From Patella vulgata (Eukaryota > Mollusca > Gastropoda > Patellidae): a stretch of 64,000 bases of DNA. Below the pieces are notes generated by a model. That model worked only from the letters and a program-made list of their open reading frames with translations, searched no databases and was not told the origin of the DNA. Position numbers and translations under genes: made by a program. The DNA is taken from the NCBI RefSeq assembly GCF_932274485.2, contig NC_065882.2:73011431-73075430 (forward strand), written 5' to 3'. How positions within the stretch are numbered: the first letter of the stretch is position 1; the number at the start of each line of letters is the position of its first letter. This document shows, in pieces, positions 42,581-53,730 of the stretch.

Positions 42581-42956
42581 TCAATTAGAAGAAGAGCTAT
42601 TAATTTCTAAAGAAATCAACAGACTTATGAACCCACATTAATTAATAATCTCTTGCTTTATCCAAAGGAACATTTCAATAATATACATGTACATGTGTGT
42701 TTAAGGATGTAAAGCCTAATACGAAGATGAAATCCTATTATCTGGGATTATAAATACCTCCATGATATTTATATATTTACAATCTTCTCTAGTTCAAATA
42801 TTTATACAATGAAATACATGTATCACAGTACAAATAAATCATTACTAATTCTACATGTTGAGTATCTCTAAAGTCCATTGGATAAATACAAGGTGTGTGG
42901 AGATTTAAGTCAAGGTATTAATTTGAATCAAACATTTCCTGCACCTACTCTACTTG
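42581..42956. other. Intron, no feature recognised
   Basis: AT-rich with TACATG words; nothing supported. Confidence 0.4.
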
Positions 42957-43575
42957 AGATAGAGTGAAATGGGGTTTACCATCCACTTGACACAAAACTA
43001 GGTCATTTCTGGACTAGCAGGGTAAAATTTTAATAAATCGTTTCCGTATAGTGCTAGCAGTGGAAGGAAACCAGAGGACCTGGAGAGAACCCACAAGGTT
43101 AGACAGGTGACCCTTCTCCTTGTCACGTGTAAGTGTGAGATTGAAACCATGCCACTTGAATCAATGACAGAGCTTATGATCCAACCTGTACGTGTTAGAC
43201 CATATGGCCAGCCAACCCCCTTACTCTAAGTTCCAAATGACCTGGAGAAAACCCACCAGAGGACCTGGAGAAAACCCATAAGGTTAGACAGGTGACCCTT
43301 CTCCTTGTCACATGTAAGTGTGAGATCGAAACCATGCCACTTGAATCAAGGACAGAGCTTATGATCCAACCTGTACGTGTTAGACCATATGGCCAGCCAA
43401 CCCCCTTACTCTAAGTTTCAAATGACCTGGAGAAAACCCACCAGAGGACCTGGAGAAAACCCACAAGGTTAGACAGGCGACCTTTTCCTTGCCACGTGTA
43501 AGTGTGAGATCGAAACCATGCCACTTGAATCAATGACACGTTAGACCATAGCCACTCAACCCCCTTACTCTAAGT
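42957..43575 (-). repeat. SINE A whose body is amplified in tandem, 185-bp period
   Basis: A SINE A starts at 42957. From 'aggacctggag' the rest of the element plus about 30 bp of flank repeats with the same word at 43075, 43260 and 43445, exactly 185 bp apart. The three copies are 90-95% alike. This is a minisatellite seeded by a SINE, with the B-box region in each unit. Confidence 0.93.
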
Positions 43576-43660
43576 TTTAAATGAAATGTAGTTTATCATC
43601 GTTTATTTCTATTCCTTCTGGGCTAATGAAGTGTGCTATGAATGGAATCTTACCATGACA
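43576..43660 (-). repeat. SINE B fragment
   Basis: 'aaatgaaatgtagtttatcatc' and 'ctgggctaatgaag' then 'tgtgctatgaatgg', a short decayed 3' piece. Confidence 0.6.
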
Positions 43661-44587
43661 GTCAGTCTACTTTGTATCTTTTCAATATATTGCTTAATAT
43701 GAACAGACTTTACTAAGAGGCTGTTTAAACTTGAATTTAAGGCAGTCAGATTGAGAATGTCCTTAATGACAGGAGTTGATAGTGTTTGGAAGCATAAAAT
43801 ACAAACAGATGTGGTCAGCTTCCTTTTTCCTATAAAATGAAGGCCATGACAGTATAACATGAATACTGACTAAGCTTAATAAACCAAACCACTACTTTTT
43901 TTACTTATTTTAAATGGGGGGGGGGGGGAGGGGTCTTACTTACATTATAAATTATGTCAATTTAGACTTACTGAGGGTTTTTTTTTTGTTTCAGTCTTCT
44001 TCTAAATTAGCAATTATTTGGTCTCCACTGGCTGTTTTTGTTTTTGTTTTATTTTAATTCAGAAGTGCAACCCAGTGTTTAGTTTCTTAATACGGTAATT
44101 TGAAAGGCATTTTAAACATACATGTACTGTATTTCTTATGATCTACACTGACGGTTTTTGTTTCAAAATTCAGGAGCAACCTGATTCTAACTATTTTAAA
44201 AAAAAAAAAATTCAAATTCAGGATCAATCAGGTGTTATTTATTTTAATGTGGTTGATATAACCAGTTGTTTAGTGTTATTAGAATATCAAATTAATAATA
44301 ACCTCAGATATCCACCTTGAGAGATTATAATTACCATATATCATATATCTAATAACGATGCATTACATGCCTGACTGTGTATTGCAATAATATCAAAGAT
44401 ATTGATTTTAAGATTATTAAGCAAGATATTTATGAATAACTGACAGTATCTCTCAAATTGATATTAGCATTATTTTCGGAGAAAAAGCACACAACCCATA
44501 TGCATAGAAACGTACTTCACTTAAAAAATGGAACTGATTGTAAAGTTGAAATCCCAGTTTGAATGACAACAGTTTTCATTCCCCAAG
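43661..44587. other. No feature recognised
   Basis: Contains a G-run at 43916 and T-rich tracts. No exon or repeat family supported. Confidence 0.4.
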
Positions 44588-44930
44588 AGAAAGTAGGATT
44601 TAACATATATTCAAAATAAACTAGGCCATTGTGGGACTAACATATGATACATGTAGATCATCTCAGTAATAATAATAGTTATAGGGTTGCTTAGCTACAG
44701 ATATCAACAGTTCTAATCACAACACAGATAATCTGAAACATTCAGTTTAGTACGCAACAAGGAATAGGGTTGCCTGTCCGACCTCATGGGTTTACTCAGG
44801 TCCACCTGTTTCCTCCCACTTATAAAGACCGCTACACGGAAGCAAATTATTGAAATAAAATTAAACCATATGTAAGTCCTGATATGATCTAGTTTGTTGC
44901 GTAGACGTTAAACCCCATTTCTCTCTCTCA
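44588..44930. repeat. Inverted pair of SINE A fragments
   Basis: 44588-44665 is a minus-oriented 3' fragment. 44745-44930 is a plus-oriented 5'-truncated copy with its (CT) tail. The shared 70 bp are inverted across an 80-bp spacer. Confidence 0.8.
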
Positions 44931-44939
44931 AAATGTGGT

Positions 44940-45240
44940 CAAAATTGATTACTGAACATTTAATTAAGAACACAAAATCCAAATAATCTAATCTAGTGGC
45001 TTGGATCTAACTGGATGAAAGAGATGTCCATTAAAAGATTAGATAAAAGTCATTAAGGACATCGGCTTGTATCTTCTGCGGTGGAAGACCAATGTTGACA
45101 AATTTTCAAATCATCATATCTTTGTAAATACTGAACAAAATTGAACCATTTTTGAACTGATATTCCTTTTAGAGATTCAATTTTTACAATATTGTAATTT
45201 ACAAGGGAACTTTCAATCCTCTCACATGAGGTTCACAGAC
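44940..45240. repeat. Dispersed repeat E copy
   Basis: 'tcatcatatctttgtaaatac', 'aattgaaccatttttgaactg', 'attccttttagagattcaat' and 'gtaatttacaaggga' in the standard order. Confidence 0.7.
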
Positions 45241-45294
45241 TTTAAATAAGCAAGAATTTAGATAAAAAGAGAATATACAAAATAAAACAGCTGA

Positions 45295-45905
45295 AACAAT
45301 TAGATTATATCATATTTAGTTTATATTTATATCTGAAACATCTAGTTTAATAATACTAGTATCTGAAATAATTAATATTAATATTTGAAATATTTTAAGT
45401 AGTAATATCAATATTTGATATATTTAGTTTAGTAATATCAATATCTGAAACATTTAGCTTATTAATATCATATCAATATCTGAAACATTTAGTAATATCA
45501 ATATCTGAAACATTTAGCTTAGTAATATCATACCAATACCTGAAACATTTAGTAATATCAATATCCGAAACAGTTAGTAATATCAATATCTTAATCATTT
45601 AGCTTAGTAATAGTAATATTAATGTCTGATATATTTAATTTAGTAATATTAATATGTGAAATATTTAGTTAAGTATCTGAAATACATTTAGTTTAGTATC
45701 TGAAACATTTAGTTTAGTATCTGAAACATTTAGTATCTGAAACATTTAGTTTAGTATCGGAAACATTTAGTTTAGCATCGGAAACATTTAGTATCTGAAA
45801 CATTTAGTTTAGTATCTGAAACATTTAGTTTAGCATCGGAAATACATTTAGTTTAGTATCTGAAACATTTAGGTTAGTAATATTCTCAGCGGTATCTGAA
45901 ATAAA
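45295..45905. repeat. AT-rich minisatellite, about 20-35-bp units
   Basis: Many repeats of 'tctgaaacatttagtttagta' with variants containing 'atatcaata'. The unit length is mixed. It ends 44 bp before the chain 1 exon at 45949. Confidence 0.92.
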
Positions 45906-45948
45906 TGTAGTGAAACAACTGATCTCAACTATCAAACACAAAACTCAC

Positions 45949-45989
45949 CAACGCTGGTCGAAGAGTGGAGAATAGCAGTGAAGGCATGT
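45949..45989 (-). CDS. Probable small exon of chain 1, 41 nt
   Basis: Minus-strand segment between AG ('acttttaagtag', a weak pyrimidine tract) and TTG|GTGAGT (a strong donor). It is phase 0 in and phase 2 out. Only one of its three frames is compatible with the exon at 40746-40876, and that frame gives TCLHCYSPLFDQR followed by a shared Trp codon. It is GC-richer than its surroundings. Cys-x2-Cys could belong to a metal site, but this is speculative. Confidence 0.5.
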
Positions 45990-46247
45990 CTACTTAAAAG
46001 TAAGTTCAGATGTAGAATACACATGTATACCACATGACTGGATATATATTTGACCTATTTGTATTCAACCCAACCTTAAACAATGACATTATCTGAGTAG
46101 TAGGCATTGTTCTGCGGGAATCAATCAAATTATAGATAAATTGGAATAAATTGAAGTGCAACACATTTAGACCACTAGGCCATCCAAACCCACTTGTCAT
46201 TAATATGTATTTTTATCAAATTTATAAAGGTGTGTACAAAGAGTACT
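45990..46247. other. No feature recognised
   Basis: A SINE A head scrap ('gaccactaggccatccaaaccc') at 46170-46195. Otherwise blank. Confidence 0.4.
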
Positions 46248-46261
46248 ATAAAGATTTGTAA

Positions 46262-46510
46262 ATAAAATGAAATGAAATGGGGTTTAACGTCCTACTGTTC
46301 TGCTCTGAACTGAGCTAATGAAGACAAGCATACGCCATACAGTGTGCTATGAGGGAAATTTTGCCCGGACAGCGGCACTACAACCTACTCTTATATCGAA
46401 TTCTAACTGTCAAGGGATCTTTTACGTGCATGCCAATGTGTGCATGGGACCTCAGTTTTTCGTACCATCCGAACGACTAGATGAACTTTTTCAGACAATG
46501 CAGGGATCGA
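46262..46510 (-). mobile_element. SINE B with 14-bp target duplication
   Basis: Near-consensus 3' two-thirds, then an internal deletion joining 'gaacgactagatgaac' to the B-box region 'caatgcagggatcga'. ATAAAGATTTGTAA is duplicated at 46248-46261 and 46511-46524. A relatively young insertion. Confidence 0.95.
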
Positions 46511-46524
46511 ATAAAGATTTGTAA

Positions 46525-47450
46525 TTTAATTGTAGATATCAAAACAATCCAGAATTCAGAAAACAGTCGGACATTAAAATCGATACATGTCCTTCAATCG
46601 GCACTTGAAGCATTTTAGATCTCTTTCAGTTCTTTTTTCGTTTATCCAAACTTCCTCAACCCAATCATTTAATCATTTTTCATCTCCTAATCGCTGAAGT
46701 TGAACATTGTGAACCAATCAAAAATCAATATCTGTACTATTAATAACATCATCGAATATTGCAATATAAATGCAGAAGATAGTGATCAATAAAAATCAAA
46801 GGCATGTTAGTTAGTTCAGTTTTGAACTATTACAAGAAATGACGGCTCTTTATATAAATCTTCTACATAATCTTAAGAAAGAGTTTCATTGACAAATCAC
46901 TTCTCAGATGCATTCCTTTTCTGTTGCATTGATTTTCCCATGGTCGCAACTTTTTGGGGGTTAGTCCCAGAAGGTCTTCCAAGGACATTCTAGTTTTTAG
47001 TCAAATTCCCTAATCACGCATATACAGCACCCCTCTACCTCTTGCAGGACGGGGGTGGGGGTGGGGGTCTGGAACTGCTAGGTTGGTGCAAAAAAGTAGA
47101 ATGTTATAGACCCCATTTTTTTTTCATCCCATCTTAAAGTTTTGTTGTCAAAAATAATGTTTAGTAATAGACACATTGAATATAACAGCCTATTTATACT
47201 GTCTATTACACAGGTGATTGCATTCTCTCACCCCTATCATAAAACTGATTGAACAGGTGTTATATGTTCACATGACTATTATTCAATACATCACACTGTA
47301 AGTTAAGACTACAGATCGTATGTTATCTCTAATAGATCAGTTAATATATAATAACACCTTTAATGATTCATCACATTAATATTCCTAGTCCAGGTCATAT
47401 ACAAAAGCCTGCTACAACTTAGTTACCTTTGTGAACCCCTCAAATACGAA
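46525..47450. other. Mostly blank, with two scraps
   Basis: 46810-46875 carries repeat D tail words ('gaaatgacggctctttatat'). 47080-47120 carries a SINE B 3' scrap. The rest is unassigned. Confidence 0.4.
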
Positions 47451-47462
47451 GTGGTATCATGG

Positions 47463-47719
47463 AGAGAGAGAGAAATGGGGTTTAACGTCCACTCGACACA
47501 AACTAGGTCATATCGGGACTAACATATGGTTTATTTTTATTTCAATAATTCGCTTGCTCGTAGTGGTCTTTAGCAGTGGGAGGAAACCGGAGGACCCGGA
47601 GAAAACCCACGTGGTTGGTCATGTACAACCGGGGATTCGAAACCACACCAGTTGACTCAATGACAGGCCTCGTGATACAGCACACATGTGCTAACCATTC
47701 GACCATCCAACCCCCCGTT
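47463..47719 (-). mobile_element. SINE A, near consensus
   Basis: Full-length minus-strand copy, though about 15 bp shorter in the core. GTATCATGG is duplicated at 47454-47462 and 47720-47728 (12 bp with one mismatch if extended). The target was repeat F sequence ('gaagtggtatcatgg'). Confidence 0.93.
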
Positions 47720-47728
47720 GTATCATGG

Positions 47729-48132
47729 TGTTTTAGAATGCATATGAATGAAAACACATCTGCACCAACCAGGCTATTTTGTGTCAAAAGAACTCATATG
47801 CCGCCACCATATTTTTTTTTTATATGTCATAGTATGCCACAACTTTGTTACCTGTGGGGACTCCTTAAATAAGTGGTATCCAGTGTTCTTGAAAGTGAAT
47901 GTCACATAAATCCTTTTTATCACCTAAAGTCATAAGCAAATGTTGGACATTTAATTTAATTAACATTAAATTGTAACCATGCCAGTCTGTGTTATTTTGA
48001 ACTAAATATCACCGTGAGAATGTGGTAATATATAGGAGGCATTTTAGTGGAAATAAATCACACAAATGTTATGATGCATAGCCTGACATTATTTCTTTGA
48101 GTGGCTTTCAGTAATTGAACAGTAACACACTA
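47729..48132. other. No feature recognised
   Basis: Holds an F scrap ('aaataagtggtatccagtg') near 47867 and nothing else. Confidence 0.4.
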
Positions 48133-48330
48133 AAACTATTTATGGAATAACAATTATTGCTTGATATACATACAACATTTCGACAATGGTTACCTGGAAT
48201 AACAATTACTGGTTATAATAAACAGGCAATGTTTCATTGATGGTACTCCTGTCTTTATCAAGTAAAACGTTGCATGTTTATAAACTAGTGCTTATTATTC
48301 CATATAAATTTAGTGTGAACCTTATAGCAG
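48133..48330 (-). repeat. Repeat C, two tandem ends
   Basis: 'tatggaataacaattattgc', 'cattgatggtactcctgtc' and 'tttatcaagtaaaacgttgc'. The 'gaataacaattact..' word occurs twice about 55 bp apart, so two C ends lie in tandem. Confidence 0.6.
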
Positions 48331-48594
48331 TTACTAATGAGTCTTTCTCTCCAGAAAAAATTGAACGTGCAGGAATAATTTCAAAATTAAAATCATGTTT
48401 TAAGTTCAACCTGAACTACAATGACAACAAAAAATAAAGCTGATCCCACATGTTTCAAATTATAAGTAAAATATAAATATTATTAAAAACATTAATGACC
48501 TGCACTTGACAAAACTGCAATATGTTTATAATACAAAACTAGAAGTCAAAAGTATCTTTTAAAAACTACCGAAGTAAATGTGATCAAAATAATT

Positions 48595-49220
48595 TTTGCA
48601 ATATTTAACAGTACCGGTACTTCTTTTATCTCAGAAGACATTTTATCTCAAGAGACCCAATATTCCACAGTAATACTTTCGTCTCAGAAGATCCAATTTC
48701 AACAGTACTACTTTTATCTCAGAAGACCTTTTATCTCAGAAGAATCAATATTCCACAGTACTACTTTTTACTCAGAAGATCCAAAATTCCACAGTACTAC
48801 TTTTATCTCAGAAGACCTTTTATCTTAGAAGAACCAATATTCCACAGTACTACTTTTGTCTCAGAAGATCCAAAATTCAACAGTACTACTTTTGTCTCAG
48901 AAGATCCAATATTTCACAGAACTATGTTATTCATCTCAGAAGATCCAATAATACACAGTACTACTTTAATCTCAGAAGACCCAATATTCAAGAGTACTAC
49001 TTTTCTTTTGGAAGACCCAATATTTTTAACAGCAGTGCTTTCATCTCATCAGACATAACATACCACAGGACTTCTTTCATCTTGGAAAACCCAATATTCG
49101 ACAGTACTACTTTCATCCACAGTACTACTTTCATCTCAAAAGATCCAATATTTAACAGTAGTGCGTTCATCTCAGAAGACCCAATATTGGTACATGTACT
49201 TGTATTTCAGGAGATCCAAT
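48595..49220. repeat. Minisatellite, about 35-bp units
   Basis: Roughly 17 units of a word like 'cagtactacttttatctcag' plus 'aagacccaatattcca', with variable additions. Open frames through it are repeat artefacts. Confidence 0.93.
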
Positions 49221-49550
49221 ATTACCCTCAAATAATGCAACTTGTATTCTGAAAATCACTTTAAATGCACTTAAATGATCCCCTATCTTTGACCATAAAA
49301 TTAATGTAATGTGCACTGATGGATGAGAAGATAGGATGTCAAAAAACAGTGGTCGGAATATCAAGTTTTATGAATATGACATTACACTTTCATAAAATAA
49401 AACCAAATACGAACAATCCAAACCATTAGACAAAATTTGAAGTTCTAAAAAACGGTATAGGAAAAATAGTGTAATCAGCAAATGGACTGTTCACCGTGTA
49501 CAAAATACATGACAAACAGTGGTAACAGGTGTCCGGAAGAGTAAGCTTAC
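49221..49550. other. No feature recognised
   Basis: A repeat F scrap at about 49515-49545 ('cagtggtaacaggtgtccgg'). Otherwise blank. Confidence 0.4.
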
Positions 49551-49576
49551 CCTGCCTGGCGCCACATCCGCCATAG
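49551..49576 (-). CDS. Weak candidate exon with ATGGCGGAT
   Basis: A short high-GC minus-strand patch ends in CAGG|GTAAGC and contains ATG GCG GAT GTG GCG (MADVAPGR). It could be a start exon, or the end of a longer phase-0 exon beginning near 49631. Either joins in phase with 45949-45989. It abuts repeat F sequence, and the acceptor side is poor, so the support is thin. Confidence 0.2.
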
Positions 49577-49911
49577 CTGCATCCAAATTATTAGACGAAA
49601 TATTGGTAAAAAAGTGTAATTGGCCAATGGACTATCCATACAAATTGCTAATTAATTGGCTAAAATTGCTACTCCAGTCCCTAAGCATCATAAATGGTTA
49701 CCATAGCCTTTAAATTGTAAATTTCTCAAACAAAGTGACAGAGTAAAGACTAATTTGTAGTTTTTACAAACTATACTGGAAACTGCTAATGAATTGTTTG
49801 GAGCTAAAATATTCTCTGATTAAGAGGACTAAAAAGAAGTGTGTCATGAGAAAGAAAATATTTTGTCTGCAGTCGTGGATCAATTGAATGCTAGCCTAGT
49901 TTAAGACTTAG
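49577..49911. other. No feature recognised
   Basis: AT-rich; nothing supported beyond the candidate exon noted alongside. Confidence 0.4.
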
Positions 49912-50150
49912 ATAGGGTTTAACATCCTACTTTTCTGCATCTAGCGACTAATGCAGACGGGCATATATGCTATGTGCTATGATGGAAATTTTGGACAGAC
50001 AGCAATTGAATTCCAACAGTCATGGATTCTTTTTCATGTATGCCAGACCTCAGTTTTTGTCCCATCTGAAAAACTAGGAGCTGTCCTTGCCAGGCCCACC
50101 ATCCTTTGGAAGCCAACACAAGGATTAAGCGCTTCCCTCTTTTTTTTGGT
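49912..50150 (-). mobile_element. SINE B, diverged and shortened
   Basis: From 'gatagggtttaacatcctac' to 'gaagccaacacaaggattaa', with several deletions. Confidence 0.75.
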
Positions 50151-50484
50151 AGTTTTCTTTCATCTATTAGTTGGTGTTTTTTAAAATGACTAAATGGTTG
50201 AAACAGATTGAACTTTTTTCCTACATTAAGATTTTCTTTGAATCCCAAAATTCTATGATTTTATTAAAGAATAAGGTTTCATATAATTTAATAAGAATGA
50301 CAAATAACTCGGAAATAATTTAATATTTGGGACAATTTTTATGACATCAATCATAATATGATATCACAGGACAAAAAATGTTGTCATTTTATGAAATAAT
50401 TATTAAAAATATCACAATTCTGTAGCTTTTTAAAAGAAGAAGAAGAAGAAAAAAAAAAACTTAATTTAAAGACCATTGTGGTGT
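50151..50484. other. No feature recognised
   Basis: AT-rich spacer. Confidence 0.4.
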
Positions 50485-50499
50485 ATGAGAAACTAGATA

Positions 50500-50692
50500 G
50501 AGAGAGAAAAATGGGGTTTAACATCCACTCGACACATATTAGGTCATTTCGAAACTAACACATGGTTCAATTTTATTTCAATAAATTGCTTGCGTGTAGG
50601 GGTCTTTAGCAGTGGGAGGAAATCAGATGACCTGGAGAAAAGCCCACGAGGTTTGACAGACAACCCTACTCCTTGTCACATACAACCGGGGA
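50500..50692 (-). mobile_element. SINE A, 5'-truncated, 15-bp target duplication
   Basis: Near-consensus copy that stops at 'acatacaaccgggg', just before the B box on the sense strand. ATGAGAAACTAGATA is duplicated exactly at 50485-50499 and 50693-50707. Truncation at the tRNA side fits reverse transcription that began at the GA/CT tail and stopped early. Confidence 0.95.
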
Positions 50693-50770
50693 ATGAGAAA
50701 CTAGATATATCTATATAATTCTAATCTATATTCTAATCATATGAAAGTTTTTGTTTTTTTATTCTCCAGA

Positions 50771-50886
50771 TAGCAACCTAGATGGTGGCATGTCCAAATT
50801 CCCAATACACCCACCAGTCATCTGCACTTGCTTTCGTCAAGAATTCCTTCAGAGAAAGTTTAAAGAACAACGCACAGTACTCTGAC
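50771..50886 (+). other. Possible terminal exon, unknown
   Basis: A T-rich acceptor ('tttgtttttttattctccag') is followed by an open frame in phase 1: SNLDGGMSKFPIHPP, then VICTCFRQEFLQRKFKEQ and a stop at about 50886. The text is protein-like, but no partner exon was found on the plus strand and the reverse strand is also partly open. Confidence 0.22.
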
Positions 50887-50906
50887 CACACTTGTAACAC
50901 TCAATG

Positions 50907-51106
50907 TAGAAAGAGAGAGAGAGAAAGAGGGAGAAATTGTGTTTTCGTTTCACTCAACACAAACTAGGTCATTTCAGTACAATTTGATTTCCATAATTAA
51001 CTTGTGCTTATGGGAGGAAACCGGAGAAATCCCACGAGGTAAAGCAGGAGATCACAATCCTTGTTTGTGTTGAGAGTGGACATTAAACCATATTTTTCTC
51101 TCTCTG
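50907..51106. repeat. Inverted SINE A fragments
   Basis: 50907-51057 is a minus-oriented SINE A with deletions. 51063-51106 is a plus-oriented 3' end ('gagtggacattaaaccat' and a CT tail). The 35-bp shared end is inverted. Confidence 0.75.
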
Positions 51107-52389
51107 TGGAGTGGTCACATGAAATTATGACTGACCGGCTGCTGGACGAACAGATGAATGGGACTACAATAGTGGCCAAATTAAAAGGTGGGGAAAGAAA
51201 AACACCCTGACGAATGAGAAGCAATTAGTCCTAAAGTTATATGGTTGTACTTAAAACATCTATTGTTAATATGGCTGTACTTTCAACATCTATTGTTAAG
51301 TCAGTCAAAAGTTCCAGCTCACACAATAACATGGTAAAAAAAACATCATGGAGTTGTTTTTTTTTCCCAGTGATTTACAAGGTTATGTGTATGTGTACGA
51401 TGTCCTATGTCACTATGAGGACATAATGTACATATAGTATTTCAATACTGAATCAGCTTTCAATTTGCAAAGTGCATAAAGCTTACACACTTGTGCAAGC
51501 CAACAAAATACAGTTGTCTTTGATATTCCATGTCTTGGCGTAAGGCATTCGACATTGTCAAAGTGTTGGTATACATTTTTTCAAACAGAACCTATAGATC
51601 TATACCTTTTAGCACCTTTTTAAAATATGTTTTGGGTTTGTCTTGCCAACTGATATTTTGTCAGAACAATCTAGAACAAAGCCAACTAATCTTTGCAAAA
51701 CATGCTGTAAATAAAGCATGATATTTTATCCGTTTTTTTTTTTAAAAATTGCATTACTTATTACATGAACACATCACAAATTGAAAAGACCATTTTTGTA
51801 AACCAAGGAAAACTATGAAAAAAATCCAACTTCTACTCAACCTATTTTATCAAACTTGGCATCAAATTGAAGCTTACATTCGGTAGAACATTTCTACGGG
51901 ACAAAATGGTAATTATATGAAATAGATTTTATTTCACACCAATTTACATAATGACCTATGAATTTTTTTGATTTTCAGGAATTTTGGCATTATTGGCACC
52001 CTGAAAAAACACTCCTGTAATTCTATGGAGCACTAGCGTCGCAATTTGCATGCCAATTAATTCCGATCAGGCAAGACTGCGAATCTTTCAGTTTTATGAC
52101 GAAAATTGACCATTTTTAAGCTGATTTCAAAATTTAATATCTTTAAAACCACCAGAGATATGTGCTCAAACTATGACTTGAATTGCAGCTTCAGATGTCT
52201 ACTTAACGATCATACCAAATTTATGTGGAACAGAGTTTGAAAAATAATATAAAATTAATTGTGAAGTTACGATAGGTTAGACACGGCAACGCCCTTAATG
52301 ACACAAGCTGAATTCAATATGGAACCAGAATGCTTATATGCAAGCGAGAAACCAACAACATTAAAATCTTTTAATGTGTACCTCAATCC
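51107..52389. other. No confident feature
   Basis: 51120-51200 is less AT-rich and open on both strands without splice support. 51243-51303 carries a tandem pair of 'gtacttaaaacatctattgtta'. The remaining sequence is blank. Confidence 0.4.
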
Positions 52390-52445
52390 AAGAATCCACT
52401 AAAGCATCTTGATACGGTGTAAAATGCCAATCATTAATAATAATA
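52390..52445 (-). other. Short coding-like remnant cut by SINE B
   Basis: On the minus strand one frame reads NDWHFTPYQDALVDSWIEV, then HIKRF and a stop. It is bounded upstream by the SINE B scrap. A GAG|GTACAC site lies inside. It resembles real protein text, host or transposon, and cannot be assigned. Confidence 0.2.
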
Positions 52446-52510
52446 TGAAATGAAATAGGGTTTAAGGTCCTACTGTTCTGCTCCTACTGGGCTAATGAAT
52501 ACAATAATAC
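52446..52510 (-). repeat. SINE B 3' fragment
   Basis: 'atgaaatgaaatagggtttaa', 'ggtcctactgttctgctcc' and 'ctgggctaatgaa' only. Confidence 0.85.
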
Positions 52511-52639
52511 ACCACGCATACTAATAATAAAACAAATTTACAATAAAAACATTAATCAATATGAGCATTATGAATCATCAATAATTAAAACACATACCCT
52601 CCTACCTACTAATTATACAACCTTTTTATTTATTTCTGT

Positions 52640-52725
52640 TGATACATGCTTGATAGTGACTTATAAAATCTTGTTGAAACGTCGCAGTGTAATAAACCAC
52701 AGTAATTGATATCCATAAATAGTGT
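52640..52725 (+). repeat. Repeat C end
   Basis: 'gcttgatagtgacttataaa', 'ttgttgaaacgtcgcagtg', 'aataaaccacagtaattg' and 'atatccataaatagtg', in the same order as the other C copies. Confidence 0.65.
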
Positions 52726-53007
52726 TTTATTTGATTATGTTCCATCTACTAAAGCCATTCAACAAATACAACCTTTTTATACAGTCACCATGCAGCGTCT
52801 TCTGAACAGACTCTACTCAATAAATAAACTGACCATTTATCCCACTATCGACCTGATCAATATCTATAGCCTCCAAACAAATCATTTCAACTTAATTAGC
52901 TTTTAAAGCAAATTATTGGGTATTTATAACACCTAATTAATGTCAATAATCTCCAATCCAGTGAGTATTAACTATTCAAAGCTGAATAATTCCCTCCTCT
53001 TGTCATA

Positions 53008-53100
53008 TCAAGCCTTCAAGTCATCTGGGGATATATTCGATCCAAAATTTGACATTTTTGTCCGGTACCTTTTCTTCCTCATAAGGTCACTTTCGAATTG
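53008..53100 (-). CDS. Terminal exon of chain 2, unknown protein
   Basis: A very strong acceptor on the minus strand ('cttgtaccttctacgtgcag') is followed by 30 open codons and TGA (53008-53010). It starts in phase 0; the other two frames close at once. It reads QFESDLMRKKRYRTKMSNFG then SNISPDDLKA, a basic segment (RKKRYR could be a nuclear-localisation-like cluster) with a polar end. An AATAAA-like word on the minus strand lies near 52627-52640, so a roughly 380-nt 3' UTR is possible. It joins in phase with 54054-54121. No family recognised. Confidence 0.58.
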   Translation of the reverse strand, partial: QFESDLMRKKRYRTKMSNFGSNISPDDLKA

Positions 53101-53480
53101 CTGCACGTAGAAGGTACAAGGTATAAGAAAGAAAAAGGCACTAAAAAAATCTTAGAAATAAGGTTGAGGATAAAAATGTACAAAGAATAAATAGTGTAGG
53201 TACATGCAGGAAGAAAATAAAGACCATTGGTCTTATGGGGTTAACAGTCAAACAATATGCTCATCCATTTTCATCCTAACAGTTTTCAGAATTTATAGTC
53301 ATATTCTGCCTTTTTTTTTCAATGCAAAAGGGAGAAAATAAACCTCTGCTGGAAATAAACAAAACAAACTATATGGACGCCTATGATATATTTTAAACTC
53401 CATAATTAAAGTACCAATGTGCCATTTGCATTTGTGGCTAAAATATAAAGTTTCTCGTGGCTTAATTCACGCTAAGATGT
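53101..53480. other. Intron, no feature recognised
   Basis: A-rich sequence between two chain 2 exons. Confidence 0.45.
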
Positions 53481-53484
53481 ACTC

Positions 53485-53730
53485 AGATTGATTATTTAAC
53501 ATTTAATTAAGAAAACCAAATCATAATACTAATGCTAGATAATGTCCAGACTTGGATTTAACAAAATGGTGGCAGGCTTATTGCATAAATCAATGAAATA
53601 TCAATTCCACAGATGTCTGTAATTACTGAACGGAATTGAACGATTATTAGACTGATATTAAAGAATAAGTTTTAAGAATATTGTTTGTAATTTGCAAGTG
53701 ATTCCTATTGCTTAAAGTGGAACATCAGAA
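53485..53730. repeat. Dispersed repeat E copy
   Basis: 'gattgattatttaacatttaatt', 'aattactgaacggaattgaac', 'agactgatattaaagaat' and 'gtaatttgcaagtgattcc'. Confidence 0.65.

Noticed and set aside
45295-49220. Regular spacing that might suggest CRISPR-like arrays
   Set aside because: Repeats are AT-rich, imperfect and without unique equal-length spacers; they are minisatellites in a eukaryotic context.
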